Below, in pieces: positions 1 through 7,240 of a stretch of DNA of 32,711 bases. Position 1 is the first letter of the stretch, and each line of letters begins with the position of its first letter. Under the pieces are notes generated by a model, which was given only the letters and a program-made list of their open reading frames with translations, was not told the DNA's origin and did no database searches. Source of the stretch: Nanobdellota archaeon (lineage in GTDB: Archaea; Nanobdellota; Nanobdellia; Woesearchaeales; UBA583); NCBI GenBank assembly GCA_022565615.1, contig JAIUMM010000018.1, positions 1 to 32,711 on the forward strand. The letters are read 5' to 3'. The position numbers were made by a program, and so were the translations under genes.

Positions 1-567
1 GCTTCAAACTATGCTACTAAAAGAATAGCTTGTGCAGGAAAAGGAATAGTAGCTTCAATTTCTTCAGGACCAGGTGCTGCAATAGTTGGAACATTATCTA
101 CAATTGGTTGTGTTGGTTCAGCAGCTATAGGATTATTTGGTCTATATTCAACTGTTTCTCAAATTAATTTATTACAAGCAGACATTCCTCTTATAATGTC
201 AATTTTTAAATTTCCAGGAATTGAAACTGAATTAACTCCTCAACAAGAAATTTCCCTCCAATTAATTTCAAATTGGCTAAATGATATTGATTCATTTAAT
301 TATGAAGATTTGAATCAAATTTCACCTTTTATTTTAAATAACTTAGAAGGAGATCCTAGAAGAACATATGACAGAATTAATAGAGGAGATACAAATATTA
401 ATCAAAATTCTCTTCAAGAATTAGTATCTCAAATTGCTCTAAGACAAGTTTCAATAATTACAAATACTCAAGATTCATTTGATTTTGAACAGTATGTTGA
501 AATTATGCCTCAAAGTGATTTTTATAGAGAATGTGGAGTTGTTACAAATACTAATTTAAGAAGATAA
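1..567 (+). CDS. C-terminal part of an unknown glycine-rich, probably membrane-associated protein
   Basis: The frame is open from the first base of the window and ends in TAA at 565-567, giving 188 residues of a protein whose start lies outside. An ATG at 196 is internal, because the coding frame continues upstream of it without a stop. Residues about 10-60 are rich in Gly, Ala and small hydrophobics with regular spacing (for example GPGAAIVGTLSTIG), which looks like a glycine-zipper membrane hairpin. The remaining ~125 residues are hydrophilic, rich in Asn, Gln and Ile, with single cysteines. I do not recognise a family. It could be the end of a large surface or pore-forming protein, but nothing here proves that. 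Confidence 0.6.
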   Translation, partial: ASNYATKRIACAGKGIVASISSGPGAAIVGTLSTIGCVGSAAIGLFGLYSTVSQINLLQADIPLIMSIFKFPGIETELTPQQEISLQLISNWLNDIDSFNYEDLNQISPFILNNLEGDPRRTYDRINRGDTNINQNSLQELVSQIALRQVSIITNTQDSFDFEQYVEIMPQSDFYRECGVVTNTNLRR

Positions 568-651
568 TATAAAATTTAAATTATTAATAATATTTAACAA
601 AGTATACTTTTTTAACATAGAGTTAATAAATTCAGTTTTTAAAAAGCATAT

Positions 652-661
652 TTTTATAATA
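652..661 (+). promoter_or_regulatory. TATA-like promoter box for the AK6 gene
   Basis: TTTTATAATA is centred 27 bases before the ATG at 684. This fits an archaeal TATA box giving a leaderless or nearly leaderless transcript. Confidence 0.55.
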
Positions 662-683
662 TTTTAGTTTTTAATTTATCTAT

Positions 684-1193
684 ATGAGAATTGCAATTTC
701 AGGTTCAGTGGGTGTTGGTAAAACAACAATTACAAAATTACTTTCTAAAAAGTTACAATTTGATATTATTCATTTAAATGATATTGCTCAAAAATTTAAA
801 AAAGAAGATATAATACAACTTCAAACATTTGATTTTGATGTTGAAAAATGTTTAAACTTTATAGAAAAAGAATTTGAAAATAAAAATAATATTATTTTTG
901 AAGGACATTTTGCACATCTTCTCAGTCCAGATTTTATTGATATACTAATTATTATCAATAGAGATTTAAAAGAATTACATCAAGAATATATTCAAAGAGG
1001 ATATAATGAACAAAAAGTTAAAGATAATTTAGAGGTTGAGAGTTTAAATGTTTGCTTTTATGAAGCTGAGGAAGAAGGTTTTAAAGATTATCAATTCATA
1101 GTATTTGAAAATTCACAAGATTTTGAAGTAGAGGAAGTAGTTCAAATATTACTTAAAAAAATTCAAAAAAAAATTGGCAAGTGTAAATATTAG
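684..1193 (+). CDS. Fap7/AK6-type adenylate kinase
   Basis: This is a 169-residue P-loop kinase of the Fap7/hCINAP (AK6) family, the broad-specificity adenylate kinase that also acts in small-subunit ribosome maturation in eukaryotes and archaea. The Walker A motif GSVGVGKTT is at residues 7-15. The family signature EGHFAHLLSPDFID lies in the middle, followed by a region reading RGYNEQKVKDNLEVESLNV, which is the conserved AK6 segment ending near EAEEEG. The length is normal for archaeal members. The start is the ATG 27 bases after a TATA box. It is followed at a 45-base gap by a HAD phosphatase, perhaps on its own promoter. The family call is secure; the role in ribosome assembly is inferred from homologues. 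Confidence 0.88.
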   Translation: MRIAISGSVGVGKTTITKLLSKKLQFDIIHLNDIAQKFKKEDIIQLQTFDFDVEKCLNFIEKEFENKNNIIFEGHFAHLLSPDFIDILIIINRDLKELHQEYIQRGYNEQKVKDNLEVESLNVCFYEAEEEGFKDYQFIVFENSQDFEVEEVVQILLKKIQKKIGKCKY

Positions 1194-1238
1194 ATTTTTG
1201 ATTTAAAAATTAGCAATAAATAATTAATATATATAAAA

Positions 1239-1982
1239 ATGGAAACTCAAAAAAACTCAAAAAATATTTCAATAAACTTTAGAAATTTAATTTCTTATAA
1301 TATTAAAGGAGTTCTTTTAGATTTTGATGGAACTGTTGTAAATTCTGAAAATTCAAGATATTTAAGTATTAAAAAAATACTTGAAGTAGAATATTCAATT
1401 TATTTTACAGAAGATGAGTGGAAAAATACATATAAATCACTTGGAACTGAATTAATATTTAAATTAATTCTTGAAAAAAATAATATTAAAATTATAGATA
1501 ATTTACCAAATATGTTATATGAAAAATCTAAAATAATAAGAACTCAAATTGAAGAAGAGGAGGAAGTTGAAATTATTGAAGGGTTTTTAGAGTTTTATGA
1601 ACAATGTAATATTTTAGGATTAAAATGTATTATTTGTTCAGGTGGTACAAGTGAGCATGTTCAAAGAATTTTAAAAAAAGCTAATTTACAAATTCAAGGT
1701 TTTGGAAGAGATGAATATAATAACAGAAAACCAGCCCCTGATGCATGGCTTAAAGGGTTGGAATTATTAAAATTAGACAAGCATGAAGTATTATTATTTG
1801 ATGATGCTAAAACTGGAATTGTAGCAGGGCTTAGAGCAGGAATTAAAAAGTGTTGTGCAATTGATTATGATGTAGAGGATTTTAAAGATATACAAAAAGA
1901 TGAACAAGAAATTGGAATTAAAACATTTAAATATTTTAATAATTGGAAAGAGGTTAATTTAGAAGAATTAATTAAAAATTAA
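1239..1982 (+). CDS. HAD-superfamily phosphatase (phosphoglycolate phosphatase/beta-phosphoglucomutase-like)
   Basis: This 247-residue protein has all four HAD motifs. Motif I is DFDGTVVNSE (nucleophile Asp and acid/base Asp). Motif II is in CSGGTS. The motif III lysine is in RKPAPDAW. Motif IV is LLFDDAKTGIVAG. The helical segment between motifs I and II is the size of a C1 cap, so it fits phosphoglycolate phosphatase-like or beta-phosphoglucomutase-like enzymes acting on small phosphorylated metabolites. The true substrate cannot be read from the sequence. The N-terminal ~25 residues before the first strand are polar and poorly conserved-looking. It sits in the same direction as the AK6 gene and converges on the peroxiredoxin gene. 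Confidence 0.85.
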   Translation: METQKNSKNISINFRNLISYNIKGVLLDFDGTVVNSENSRYLSIKKILEVEYSIYFTEDEWKNTYKSLGTELIFKLILEKNNIKIIDNLPNMLYEKSKIIRTQIEEEEEVEIIEGFLEFYEQCNILGLKCIICSGGTSEHVQRILKKANLQIQGFGRDEYNNRKPAPDAWLKGLELLKLDKHEVLLFDDAKTGIVAGLRAGIKKCCAIDYDVEDFKDIQKDEQEIGIKTFKYFNNWKEVNLEELIKN

Positions 1983-2067
1983 CAATATCAATATAATAAT
2001 TTATACTTGTGTATTATAAACTCAAACTAAAAAAATTAATTTTATTTTATTATTTAATAAGAATTAA

Positions 2068-2631
2068 TTATAATTTTCCAACCATTTCTATTCCTGGTTT
2101 TAAGTTTTCTTCTCCTTCTTCCCATTTAGCAGGACATGCTTGACCTGGGTTTTCTCTTGCATAAATGAGTGCTTTAATTTTTCTAACCATCTCTTTTGCA
2201 TTTCTTCCAATTGGTTCATCAGTAATTTCAATAGATTTAATTTTTTGATCGGGGTCAATAATAAATGTAGCTCTATTAGCAACTCCTTCATCTTCTCTTA
2301 ATACTTCATACGCTTTTGAAATAGTATGTGTTGGATCAGCAATCATAGGAGAAGTAATTTTTGAAATTCTAGGAGATGAACTATGCCAAGCAGCATGAAC
2401 AAAATGAGTATCAGTTGAGACAAATAAAACTTCAACTCCTAGAGAATCTAATTCCTCTTTATAATTTGCAACATCCTCAATTTCTGTTGGACATACAAAT
2501 GTAAAATCAGCAGGATAAAAAAATAAAACTACAAATTTTTCCTTATACTCTTCTAATGAAACTTCTTTAAAGTTATGATCTACAAAAGCCATTGCTTTAA
2601 ATGTAGGTGCTATACTATTTAGTGTAATCAT
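2068..2631 (-). CDS. ahpC: AhpC-type 2-Cys peroxiredoxin
   Basis: Peroxiredoxins reduce hydrogen peroxide and alkyl hydroperoxides through a reactive cysteine. The peroxidatic Cys47 is in FYPADFTFVCPTE and the resolving Cys166 in QACPAKW, so this is a typical 2-Cys enzyme of the AhpC/Prx1 group. It aligns closely with bacterial AhpC, including STDTHF and EDEGVANRATF. A GTG 24 bases upstream (2655) extends the frame, but I chose the ATG at 2631. It gives 187 residues, the length of E. coli AhpC, and a TATA box lies 29 bases before it; the longer start would fall inside that promoter. No AhpF-like reductase is in the window, so the electron donor is unknown. Bacterial origin is inferred. Confidence 0.93.
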   Translation of the reverse strand: MITLNSIAPTFKAMAFVDHNFKEVSLEEYKEKFVVLFFYPADFTFVCPTEIEDVANYKEELDSLGVEVLFVSTDTHFVHAAWHSSSPRISKITSPMIADPTHTISKAYEVLREDEGVANRATFIIDPDQKIKSIEITDEPIGRNAKEMVRKIKALIYARENPGQACPAKWEEGEENLKPGIEMVGKL

Positions 2632-2654
2632 ACAAAAGATATAAAATAAACTCA

Positions 2655-2665
2655 CTTTTATAAAA
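2655..2665 (-). promoter_or_regulatory. TATA-like box for ahpC, deciding its start
   Basis: On the reverse strand this reads TTTTATAAAAG, centred about 29 bases before the ATG at 2631. It overlaps the longer GTG start at 2655, which argues against that start. Confidence 0.55.
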
Positions 2666-2725
2666 TATTCTAATTAAAATCAATTATATACTTTATAAAT
2701 ATCAAGAGAAATAATAATCACACAA

Positions 2726-2736
2726 TATTTATAAAG
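2726..2736 (+). promoter_or_regulatory. TATA-like box for the L37Ae-RpoP-Pcc1 genes
   Basis: TATTTATAAAG is centred 28 bases before the ATG at 2759, predicting a leaderless transcript. Confidence 0.6.
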
Positions 2737-2758
2737 TAATTTTGATTCTTACTATTTA

Positions 2759-2974
2759 ATGGCAAAAAAAGTAGCAAATTCAGCTGGAAGATTTGGTGTT
2801 AGATATGGTAATATGCTTAGAAAAAAGGTAAATACTGTTGAATCAACTTCTAGAGCTAAACACAAGTGTCCATATTGTGGAAAAGAAGGAAAAGTAAAAA
2901 GAGTGGCATATGGAATTTGGAAATGTAATTCCTGTGAAAAAGTATTTGTTGGTAAGGCATATAAACCTTATTAA
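2759..2974 (+). CDS. rpl37ae: 50S ribosomal protein L37Ae
   Basis: This 71-residue zinc-ribbon protein of the large ribosomal subunit is found in archaea and eukaryotes (eL43). Paired cysteines CPYC (37-40) and CNSC (56-59) form the zinc site. The N-terminal sequence SAGRFGVRYG and the C-terminal GIWKCNSCEKVFVGKAY are family hallmarks. Length is slightly short, as often seen in reduced archaeal genomes. It heads a gene order (L37Ae, RNA polymerase subunit P, Pcc1) that is conserved across many archaea, so co-expression of ribosome, transcription and tRNA-modification components is expected. Confidence 0.95.
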   Translation: MAKKVANSAGRFGVRYGNMLRKKVNTVESTSRAKHKCPYCGKEGKVKRVAYGIWKCNSCEKVFVGKAYKPY

Positions 2975-3002
2975 ATTATACTTTACTTAGATTAAAAATT
3001 AA

Positions 3003-3025
3003 ATCAAAATAGAATCTATTTTGAT
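3003..3025. repeat. 23-bp palindrome between L37Ae and RpoP genes
   Basis: ATCAAAATAGA and TCTATTTTGAT are perfect 11-base inverted arms around one central base. As RNA it could form a 9-bp stem with a 5-base loop. It is not followed by a clear U-tract, so a processing site, weak attenuator or protein-binding site is as likely as a terminator. Confidence 0.5.
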
Positions 3026-3061
3026 AATTAAATAAATTACAAATTATAATCTTAAAATAAA

Positions 3062-3202
3062 ATGGTAACCTATAAATGTTTTAATTGTAAAAAAGAAGTT
3101 CCTGAAAATATTAGAGGAAGAAGAGTAAGATGTCCTTTTTGTGATTCAAAAATTTTTCAAAAAATGAAACCTGAAGTTTCTCAGTTTGTTAAAGCAAGAT
3201 GA
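3062..3202 (+). CDS. rpoP: DNA-directed RNA polymerase subunit P (Rpb12-like)
   Basis: This 46-residue gene encodes the small zinc-binding RNA polymerase subunit P, homologous to eukaryotic Rpb12. Cysteines at 6, 9, 24 and 27 (CFNC and CPFC) form the zinc ribbon, followed by the typical DSKIFQKMKP and a VKAR end. It starts at an ATG 88 bases after the L37Ae stop, with a palindrome in between. Its last four bases (ATGA at 3199-3202) overlap the start of pcc1, implying translational coupling. The subunit bridges Rpo3 and the large subunits in archaeal polymerases (known for the family). Confidence 0.92.
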   Translation: MVTYKCFNCKKEVPENIRGRRVRCPFCDSKIFQKMKPEVSQFVKAR

Positions 3203-3480
3203 AGTGCTCAGCAACTCTTAGATATCAAACACAAAATCCTCAAGAATTATATGAGCTACTTATTAGCGAAGATTATGATTTTAAAGATAAAGAAGTTATA
3301 ATTGAAATTTCAATAAAAATTTCTAAAAATGATGAAAATAAAAATACATCAGAAGAAGAAGTAGTAGTTGAAATTCAAGCAGCAACTCCACATCTATTAA
3401 AAGTTGTAACAACTGCTGTAAATGATAGTTGTGAAGTTATTAGAAAAACTCAAGAATTAATTCAAAATAATTTAAATTAA
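3199..3480 (+). CDS. pcc1: KEOPS complex subunit Pcc1
   Basis: This 93-residue protein overlaps rpoP by ATGA. Its pattern is that of Pcc1, the dimerising subunit of the KEOPS complex that makes t6A at position 37 of ANN-decoding tRNAs: an N-terminal strand (MKCSATLRY), a second strand (KEVIIEISIKIS), a third strand (EEEVVVEIQAATP) and a long C-terminal helix (LLKVVTTAVNDSCEVIRKTQELI, split here only for description). Location right after rpoP is where archaeal pcc1 is commonly found, which strengthens a call that sequence alone would make only moderately. The linker between strands is longer and more acidic than usual. Other KEOPS genes (Kae1, Bud32, Cgi121) are not in this window. Confidence 0.75.
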   Translation: MKCSATLRYQTQNPQELYELLISEDYDFKDKEVIIEISIKISKNDENKNTSEEEVVVEIQAATPHLLKVVTTAVNDSCEVIRKTQELIQNNLN

Positions 3481-3488
3481 AATGTTTC

Positions 3489-3508
3489 AACTAATTTTAA
3501 AATTAGTT
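3489..3508. terminator. 20-bp perfect palindrome after pcc1, possible terminator
   Basis: AACTAATTTT followed directly by AAAATTAGTT is a perfect 20-base palindrome starting 9 bases after the pcc1 stop. A hairpin followed by TTTAA is a plausible end for the rpl37ae-rpoP-pcc1 transcript. In such AT-rich DNA chance cannot be excluded. Confidence 0.4.
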
Positions 3509-3582
3509 TAACTGATATTAAAAACATATATTAAAATATTGAGAGTTAATTAAAAATTAATTAGTATAATAAAATTAAAAAA

Positions 3583-3828
3583 ATGAATGATGAAATTGAA
3601 TATTTTGTAGATATATTAGAATCATTAGTTGAAGATTTAAGTTCTAAACCAAAAGAGGAGCTTAAAAAAATAATTTCTACTATGAAAAAAGATTCTTTAT
3701 TAGATGAAGAACTAATTAAAATTCAAGAGGATTTAGAACAATTTACAGCTGTATTTAAAATTGATTCTTTTACAAGGACTGAAATTATGAATATAATTAC
3801 AGAAATAGAAGTACTCTATAACGGATAG
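3583..3828 (+). CDS. UPF0147-like small helical protein
   Basis: This is an 81-residue acidic, all-helical protein. The end of the sequence (SFTRTEIMNIITEIEVL) and the preceding LEQFTAVFKIDS resemble the archaeal UPF0147 family, whose members end in a motif like a threonine/arginine followed by a helix with isoleucine and glutamate. The N-terminal half (FVDILESLVEDLSSKPKEEL) also fits that family's first helix. The function of UPF0147 is unknown. It follows pcc1 after about 100 bases and a palindrome, so it may have its own promoter. The family assignment is from pattern memory and moderate. Confidence 0.5.
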   Translation: MNDEIEYFVDILESLVEDLSSKPKEELKKIISTMKKDSLLDEELIKIQEDLEQFTAVFKIDSFTRTEIMNIITEIEVLYNG

Positions 3829-3890
3829 AATTAAATAAATTTAATTTATATGTAAAGTATATTTTTTATGTTTATATAACTAAATAAAAT

Positions 3891-4805
3891 TTATTCTAAC
3901 ACATCTATTTTTGAAATATCTCCTGTTGAATAATAATCTTTTCCTTGAAATACGTTACATTTGAATTTGTTATTTGTTGTGTTTCCTCTCTCAAGTTGTT
4001 CAAAATGGTGAAGAAAAGATAAAACTCCTGTTTGAGTTCCTTTAATACCAATTCCAGAAATAATTAATACTTCTTTTTTAGTATTATAAGGATTTTTAAA
4101 TTTACAAACAACTCCAATATTGGTATGATTATATTCTTTTTTAGAAATATTTGAAATAACAGTTTTCTCTTTTGTCATAATAATTGGAGATTTTTTATTT
4201 AATTTTTCAGTAACTGAATTTACAATAAATCCTCCAATAGAAATAATATTATTATCTTTTAAATCTTGCTCAGTAAGTTGTGTATCAAGTTTTACTTGTA
4301 AGTTATCAAGTGATGACAAATAACTTCCTAAAAATAGACAAAAACTCATTCCAAAATAACCATCTTTTGCCATAGCATTGTTTGGACCATGTGGTTCTGG
4401 ACTTCCAACTACAAGTATTGAGTTAAGTTTGCCATCAATAATGAAGTTATCAAAGTATGGCGAGACTTTTTCTTTATCAATTCGTCCTTTTTCAAACTCA
4501 TCAAATTGAATAAAAAAAGAAGGAGAACTTAATTTGTAATATTGTGCTTGAGTTCCATTAATATCTTCACAACGCTCAAGTTTAATAATTTTATTTTTTT
4601 CTAATTTTTTAATATAATAGTAAATATTTTGTTCATGAATTTTCAACTCTTTTGCAATTTGCTTTGGATACTTTTCTTTATGTTTTATTAAATTTAAAAT
4701 TTTTTGTACAATATCATTTTTAAATAATGCAATTTGTTTAGGTTCAAGTTGTTTAGTTTGCAAAGAATAATTTTCACCTTTATTACCTTTTTTTACAATT
4801 TTCAT
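3891..4805 (-). CDS. Winged-helix regulator with a C-terminal ligand-binding-like domain
   Basis: This 304-residue protein carries a winged helix-turn-helix at about residues 28-78 (KYPKQIAKELKIHEQNIYYYIKKL), so it probably binds DNA. Residues about 125-280 form an alpha/beta domain containing VVGSPEPHGPNNAMAKDGYF, IISIGGFIVNSVTEKL and LIISGIGIKGTQTGVL. The repeated hydrophobic-strand-then-glycine pattern recalls Rossmann-like or archaeal S-layer-type domains, but I cannot name the family firmly. The gene is divergent from glmS, with both promoters in 110 bases, so control of amino-sugar synthesis is a reasonable inference. Its own TATA box lies 26 bases before the ATG. Confidence 0.65.
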   Translation of the reverse strand: MKIVKKGNKGENYSLQTKQLEPKQIALFKNDIVQKILNLIKHKEKYPKQIAKELKIHEQNIYYYIKKLEKNKIIKLERCEDINGTQAQYYKLSSPSFFIQFDEFEKGRIDKEKVSPYFDNFIIDGKLNSILVVGSPEPHGPNNAMAKDGYFGMSFCLFLGSYLSSLDNLQVKLDTQLTEQDLKDNNIISIGGFIVNSVTEKLNKKSPIIMTKEKTVISNISKKEYNHTNIGVVCKFKNPYNTKKEVLIISGIGIKGTQTGVLSFLHHFEQLERGNTTNNKFKCNVFQGKDYYSTGDISKIDVLE

Positions 4806-4825
4806 ACATAATTAAAAATTCTAAA

Positions 4826-4835
4826 ATTTATAAAG
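4826..4835 (-). promoter_or_regulatory. TATA-like box for the winged-helix regulator
   Basis: The reverse strand reads CTTTATAAAT, centred about 26 bases before the ATG at 4805. It lies in the divergent regulator/glmS promoter region. Confidence 0.55.
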
Positions 4836-4885
4836 TTATCTATTATAATTTTTCTTTTAGTACTTTTATAATTTTTTTAATTGAA

Positions 4886-4895
4886 TTTAAATATA
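4886..4895 (+). promoter_or_regulatory. TATA-like box for glmS
   Basis: TTTAAATATA is centred about 25 bases before the glmS ATG. It lies only ~55 bases from the regulator's box on the other strand. Confidence 0.5.
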
Positions 4896-4914
4896 AACTA
4901 CATATATCATTAGT

Positions 4915-6804
4915 ATGTGTGGAATAATTGGATATACAAATATAGCACCTCAAAAAGAAGATTTAATTCAAGCAGTGTGTACACTTATGGCAAGAGGATA
5001 TGACTCTTTTGGAATTTCAATAAATTCAAATACTAAGAAAATAATTCATCCAACTAATGAAGATGTAAAAATTATAATTAACTCATTATATGATTCATTA
5101 GAAGAAGTAAATGGAGTATGTATTGCACATACTCGTTGGGCTACTCATGGAAAAATCTCAATTGAAAATACTCATCCAATACAAACTAAAAACTGTAGTG
5201 TTGTTATGAATGGACAAATTTCAAATTATAAAGAAATTTGTGATAATTTAGGGATAAACTTATCTCTTAAAACTCAGTGTGATACAGAATTAATTTCATA
5301 TTTATTTAATCAAGAATTAAATTCTCAATTATTAAATTATAGTAAAATAACTTTAAAACAACTTCAAGACGCTCTTAAAAAAATAGTTTCACAACTAAAA
5401 GGAGATTTCTCATTTTTATTGCAATATAGAGAATTTGTAATTGTATTTAAAAGAGGAAATCCTCTTTATATTTCAAGAAGTAAAAATTCAATGTATTTTT
5501 CATCTGATTACTTAGTTGCATCAACTCTACATCAAAGTATTGAAGAAATTATCTCTCTTCAAGATAATGATTATGTAATTACACATTCAAAAAGTAATGA
5601 ACATATATTATCTTCAAATGTAATGTTTGAAAAAATTGAAAACACTAATAATCCAATTTATAATAATTCAATTTATAATAATTTAGAAAATCAAGAGTTT
5701 TACACATTTCAAGAAATTATAAGGCAAGGAAATTTTCAACAACTAAGCACTAAACAAAATATTCAAATTATTTCAAGATTATGTAAAAAATTACAAGATA
5801 CAAACTTTAATTGTATTGCAATAGGAGAAGGGACTTCATATCATTTAGCAAAAGACTTAGAGGAAGAAATTCATAAAAAATATAATAATATATTTCAAAT
5901 TGCTCTATATTCATCTCAAATTTATACAATCCCAAAAGAGTATTATAATGATAAAATTATAATTTTATATTCACAATCAGGAGAGACAAAAGATATTATT
6001 GATTCTTTAAAATATATTAAATCATTACATAAAAATATAGAAGTTTATCTTATTACAAATAATCAACACTCAACTCTTGCAAAATGTAGTGATTTTGTAA
6101 TTACACTTAATGCAGGAATTGAAATTGGAGTCGCATCAACTATTACATATACTAATGCATTATTTATTAATCATCTATTAGTTTCAAAATTTATTACAAA
6201 ATATGATTTAGATTCTCTTTTAAATGATAATTTAGAAAATTATTTTAAAAATTATAATGAACTTATAGTACAAACTTTATTAAATAATTCAAAAATTACT
6301 CAAAAATTACATTTAAAGTATGATATCGCTTCAATTCAAAGAGGATTTTCTCTTTCAAATCATATTAATTCATATGTTCTTGAGAGTTCTTTAAAAATAA
6401 GTGAACTCACTGAAATTTTAATTATGCCAAGCAATTTTAATTCATTAAAACATGGAATGTATTCTTGTATTAGTGAGAATTCAACAATAGTATTAGTTGA
6501 CGAACAAGTTAGTTCAAATCTTCTTCATCAGCTTAAATGCAGAGATGCGATAACTATTGGATTTAATAATAAAGAGTGTGAATTTTCATTTATTATTTCA
6601 CTTGATAATTACTTGATTGATAATTTTGAGAACATACAAACTAATTTGAAATCTGATTTACAAAAAGAGGAAGAGAAATATTTTCTATATAAACTATTAA
6701 AAATTATACTTATACAAAAATTTGCATATGACATAGCAATACTTAAGCAACTAAATCCAGATAGACCAAAGAATTTAGCAAAAAGCATCACAGTTGAGAG
6801 TTAA
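4915..6804 (+). CDS. glmS: Glutamine-fructose-6-phosphate aminotransferase (isomerizing)
   Basis: GlmS makes glucosamine-6-phosphate from fructose-6-phosphate and glutamine, the first step to UDP-GlcNAc. The 629 residues contain an N-terminal Ntn glutaminase domain with catalytic Cys2 (MCGIIGY), RGYDSFG, HTRWATHGK near residue 71 and VVMNGQISNY. Two SIS domains follow: GEGTSYH near 301, SQSGET near 352, EIGVAST, and the C-terminal PDRPKNLAKSITVE with the lysine of the isomerase site near 620. It begins at ATG so that Cys is residue 2, as the mechanism requires. A GNA1-like acetyltransferase follows after 19 bases, making a two-step unit. Some positions differ from consensus (STITYT where STKAFT is common). 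Confidence 0.95.
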   Translation: MCGIIGYTNIAPQKEDLIQAVCTLMARGYDSFGISINSNTKKIIHPTNEDVKIIINSLYDSLEEVNGVCIAHTRWATHGKISIENTHPIQTKNCSVVMNGQISNYKEICDNLGINLSLKTQCDTELISYLFNQELNSQLLNYSKITLKQLQDALKKIVSQLKGDFSFLLQYREFVIVFKRGNPLYISRSKNSMYFSSDYLVASTLHQSIEEIISLQDNDYVITHSKSNEHILSSNVMFEKIENTNNPIYNNSIYNNLENQEFYTFQEIIRQGNFQQLSTKQNIQIISRLCKKLQDTNFNCIAIGEGTSYHLAKDLEEEIHKKYNNIFQIALYSSQIYTIPKEYYNDKIIILYSQSGETKDIIDSLKYIKSLHKNIEVYLITNNQHSTLAKCSDFVITLNAGIEIGVASTITYTNALFINHLLVSKFITKYDLDSLLNDNLENYFKNYNELIVQTLLNNSKITQKLHLKYDIASIQRGFSLSNHINSYVLESSLKISELTEILIMPSNFNSLKHGMYSCISENSTIVLVDEQVSSNLLHQLKCRDAITIGFNNKECEFSFIISLDNYLIDNFENIQTNLKSDLQKEEEKYFLYKLLKIILIQKFAYDIAILKQLNPDRPKNLAKSITVES

Positions 6805-6823
6805 AATAGTAATTAGAATAAAA

Positions 6824-7159
6824 ATGGTAATTTCTTTAGAAGAAAAAATATTAGCATATGGAATCAAAGTTATAGAACAAGATGAAAATAAAAATTTTAT
6901 TGGACGAGGAACACTATATATTTTATATAATGAAAATTTAAAACCATTTGGGTTTATAGAAGATATTTTTATTAGTTCAAGTCATAGAAGAAATGGAAAT
7001 GGAAGAAAAATAATGAATTCTTTATTAGAACATGCAAAAAATAAGAATTGCTATAAAGTTGTATTAGGTGTAAAAGGGGAAAACACTTATGCTTTACAAA
7101 TATATGATTCATTAGGTTTTAAAAAACATGATATTGGAATGAGATTAGATTTAGAATAA
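6824..7159 (+). CDS. GNAT acetyltransferase, GNA1-like (glucosamine-6-phosphate N-acetyltransferase)
   Basis: This 111-residue GNAT-fold enzyme probably acetylates glucosamine-6-phosphate. FIEDIFISSSHRRNGNGRKI contains the acetyl-CoA pyrophosphate loop (RRNGNGRK). The preceding IED, the later CYKVVLGV and the end YDSLGFKKHDIGMRL closely follow the eukaryotic GNA1 pattern, in which GHIEDVVV precedes the loop and CYKV and YEKCGF follow. It lies 19 bases after glmS, exactly where the next enzyme would be. A TTG at 6794 extends the frame into glmS, but the ATG at 6824 is preferred. The protein is shorter than fungal or animal GNA1 (about 150-180), missing part of the N-terminus. It may instead acetylate another amine; context makes GNA1 the best reading. 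Confidence 0.72.
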   Translation: MVISLEEKILAYGIKVIEQDENKNFIGRGTLYILYNENLKPFGFIEDIFISSSHRRNGNGRKIMNSLLEHAKNKNCYKVVLGVKGENTYALQIYDSLGFKKHDIGMRLDLE

Positions 7160-7210
7160 ATAATTTAATTTTTAAAGTATAATTTGTATTTTCTTCTCTT
7201 AGTGACAAAC

Positions 7211-7220
7211 ATTTAAATTG
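7211..7220 (+). promoter_or_regulatory. TATA-like box for gyrB
   Basis: ATTTAAATTG is centred about 26 bases before the gyrB ATG. Confidence 0.45.
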
Positions 7221-7240
7221 TAAAAATAAGAAAACTAACT

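Noticed and set aside
2100-2291. Second reverse frame inside the peroxiredoxin gene
   Set aside because: It lies wholly within ahpC in another frame and has a composition typical of a shadow.
6609-6791. Reverse frame within the 3' end of glmS
   Set aside because: Antisense shadow of a highly conserved C-terminal region.
6794-6823. GNAT gene starting at TTG 6794 within glmS
   Set aside because: An ATG at 6824 gives the same fold without overlap; the extra ten residues are Lys/Arg/Ile-rich and unlike GNA1.
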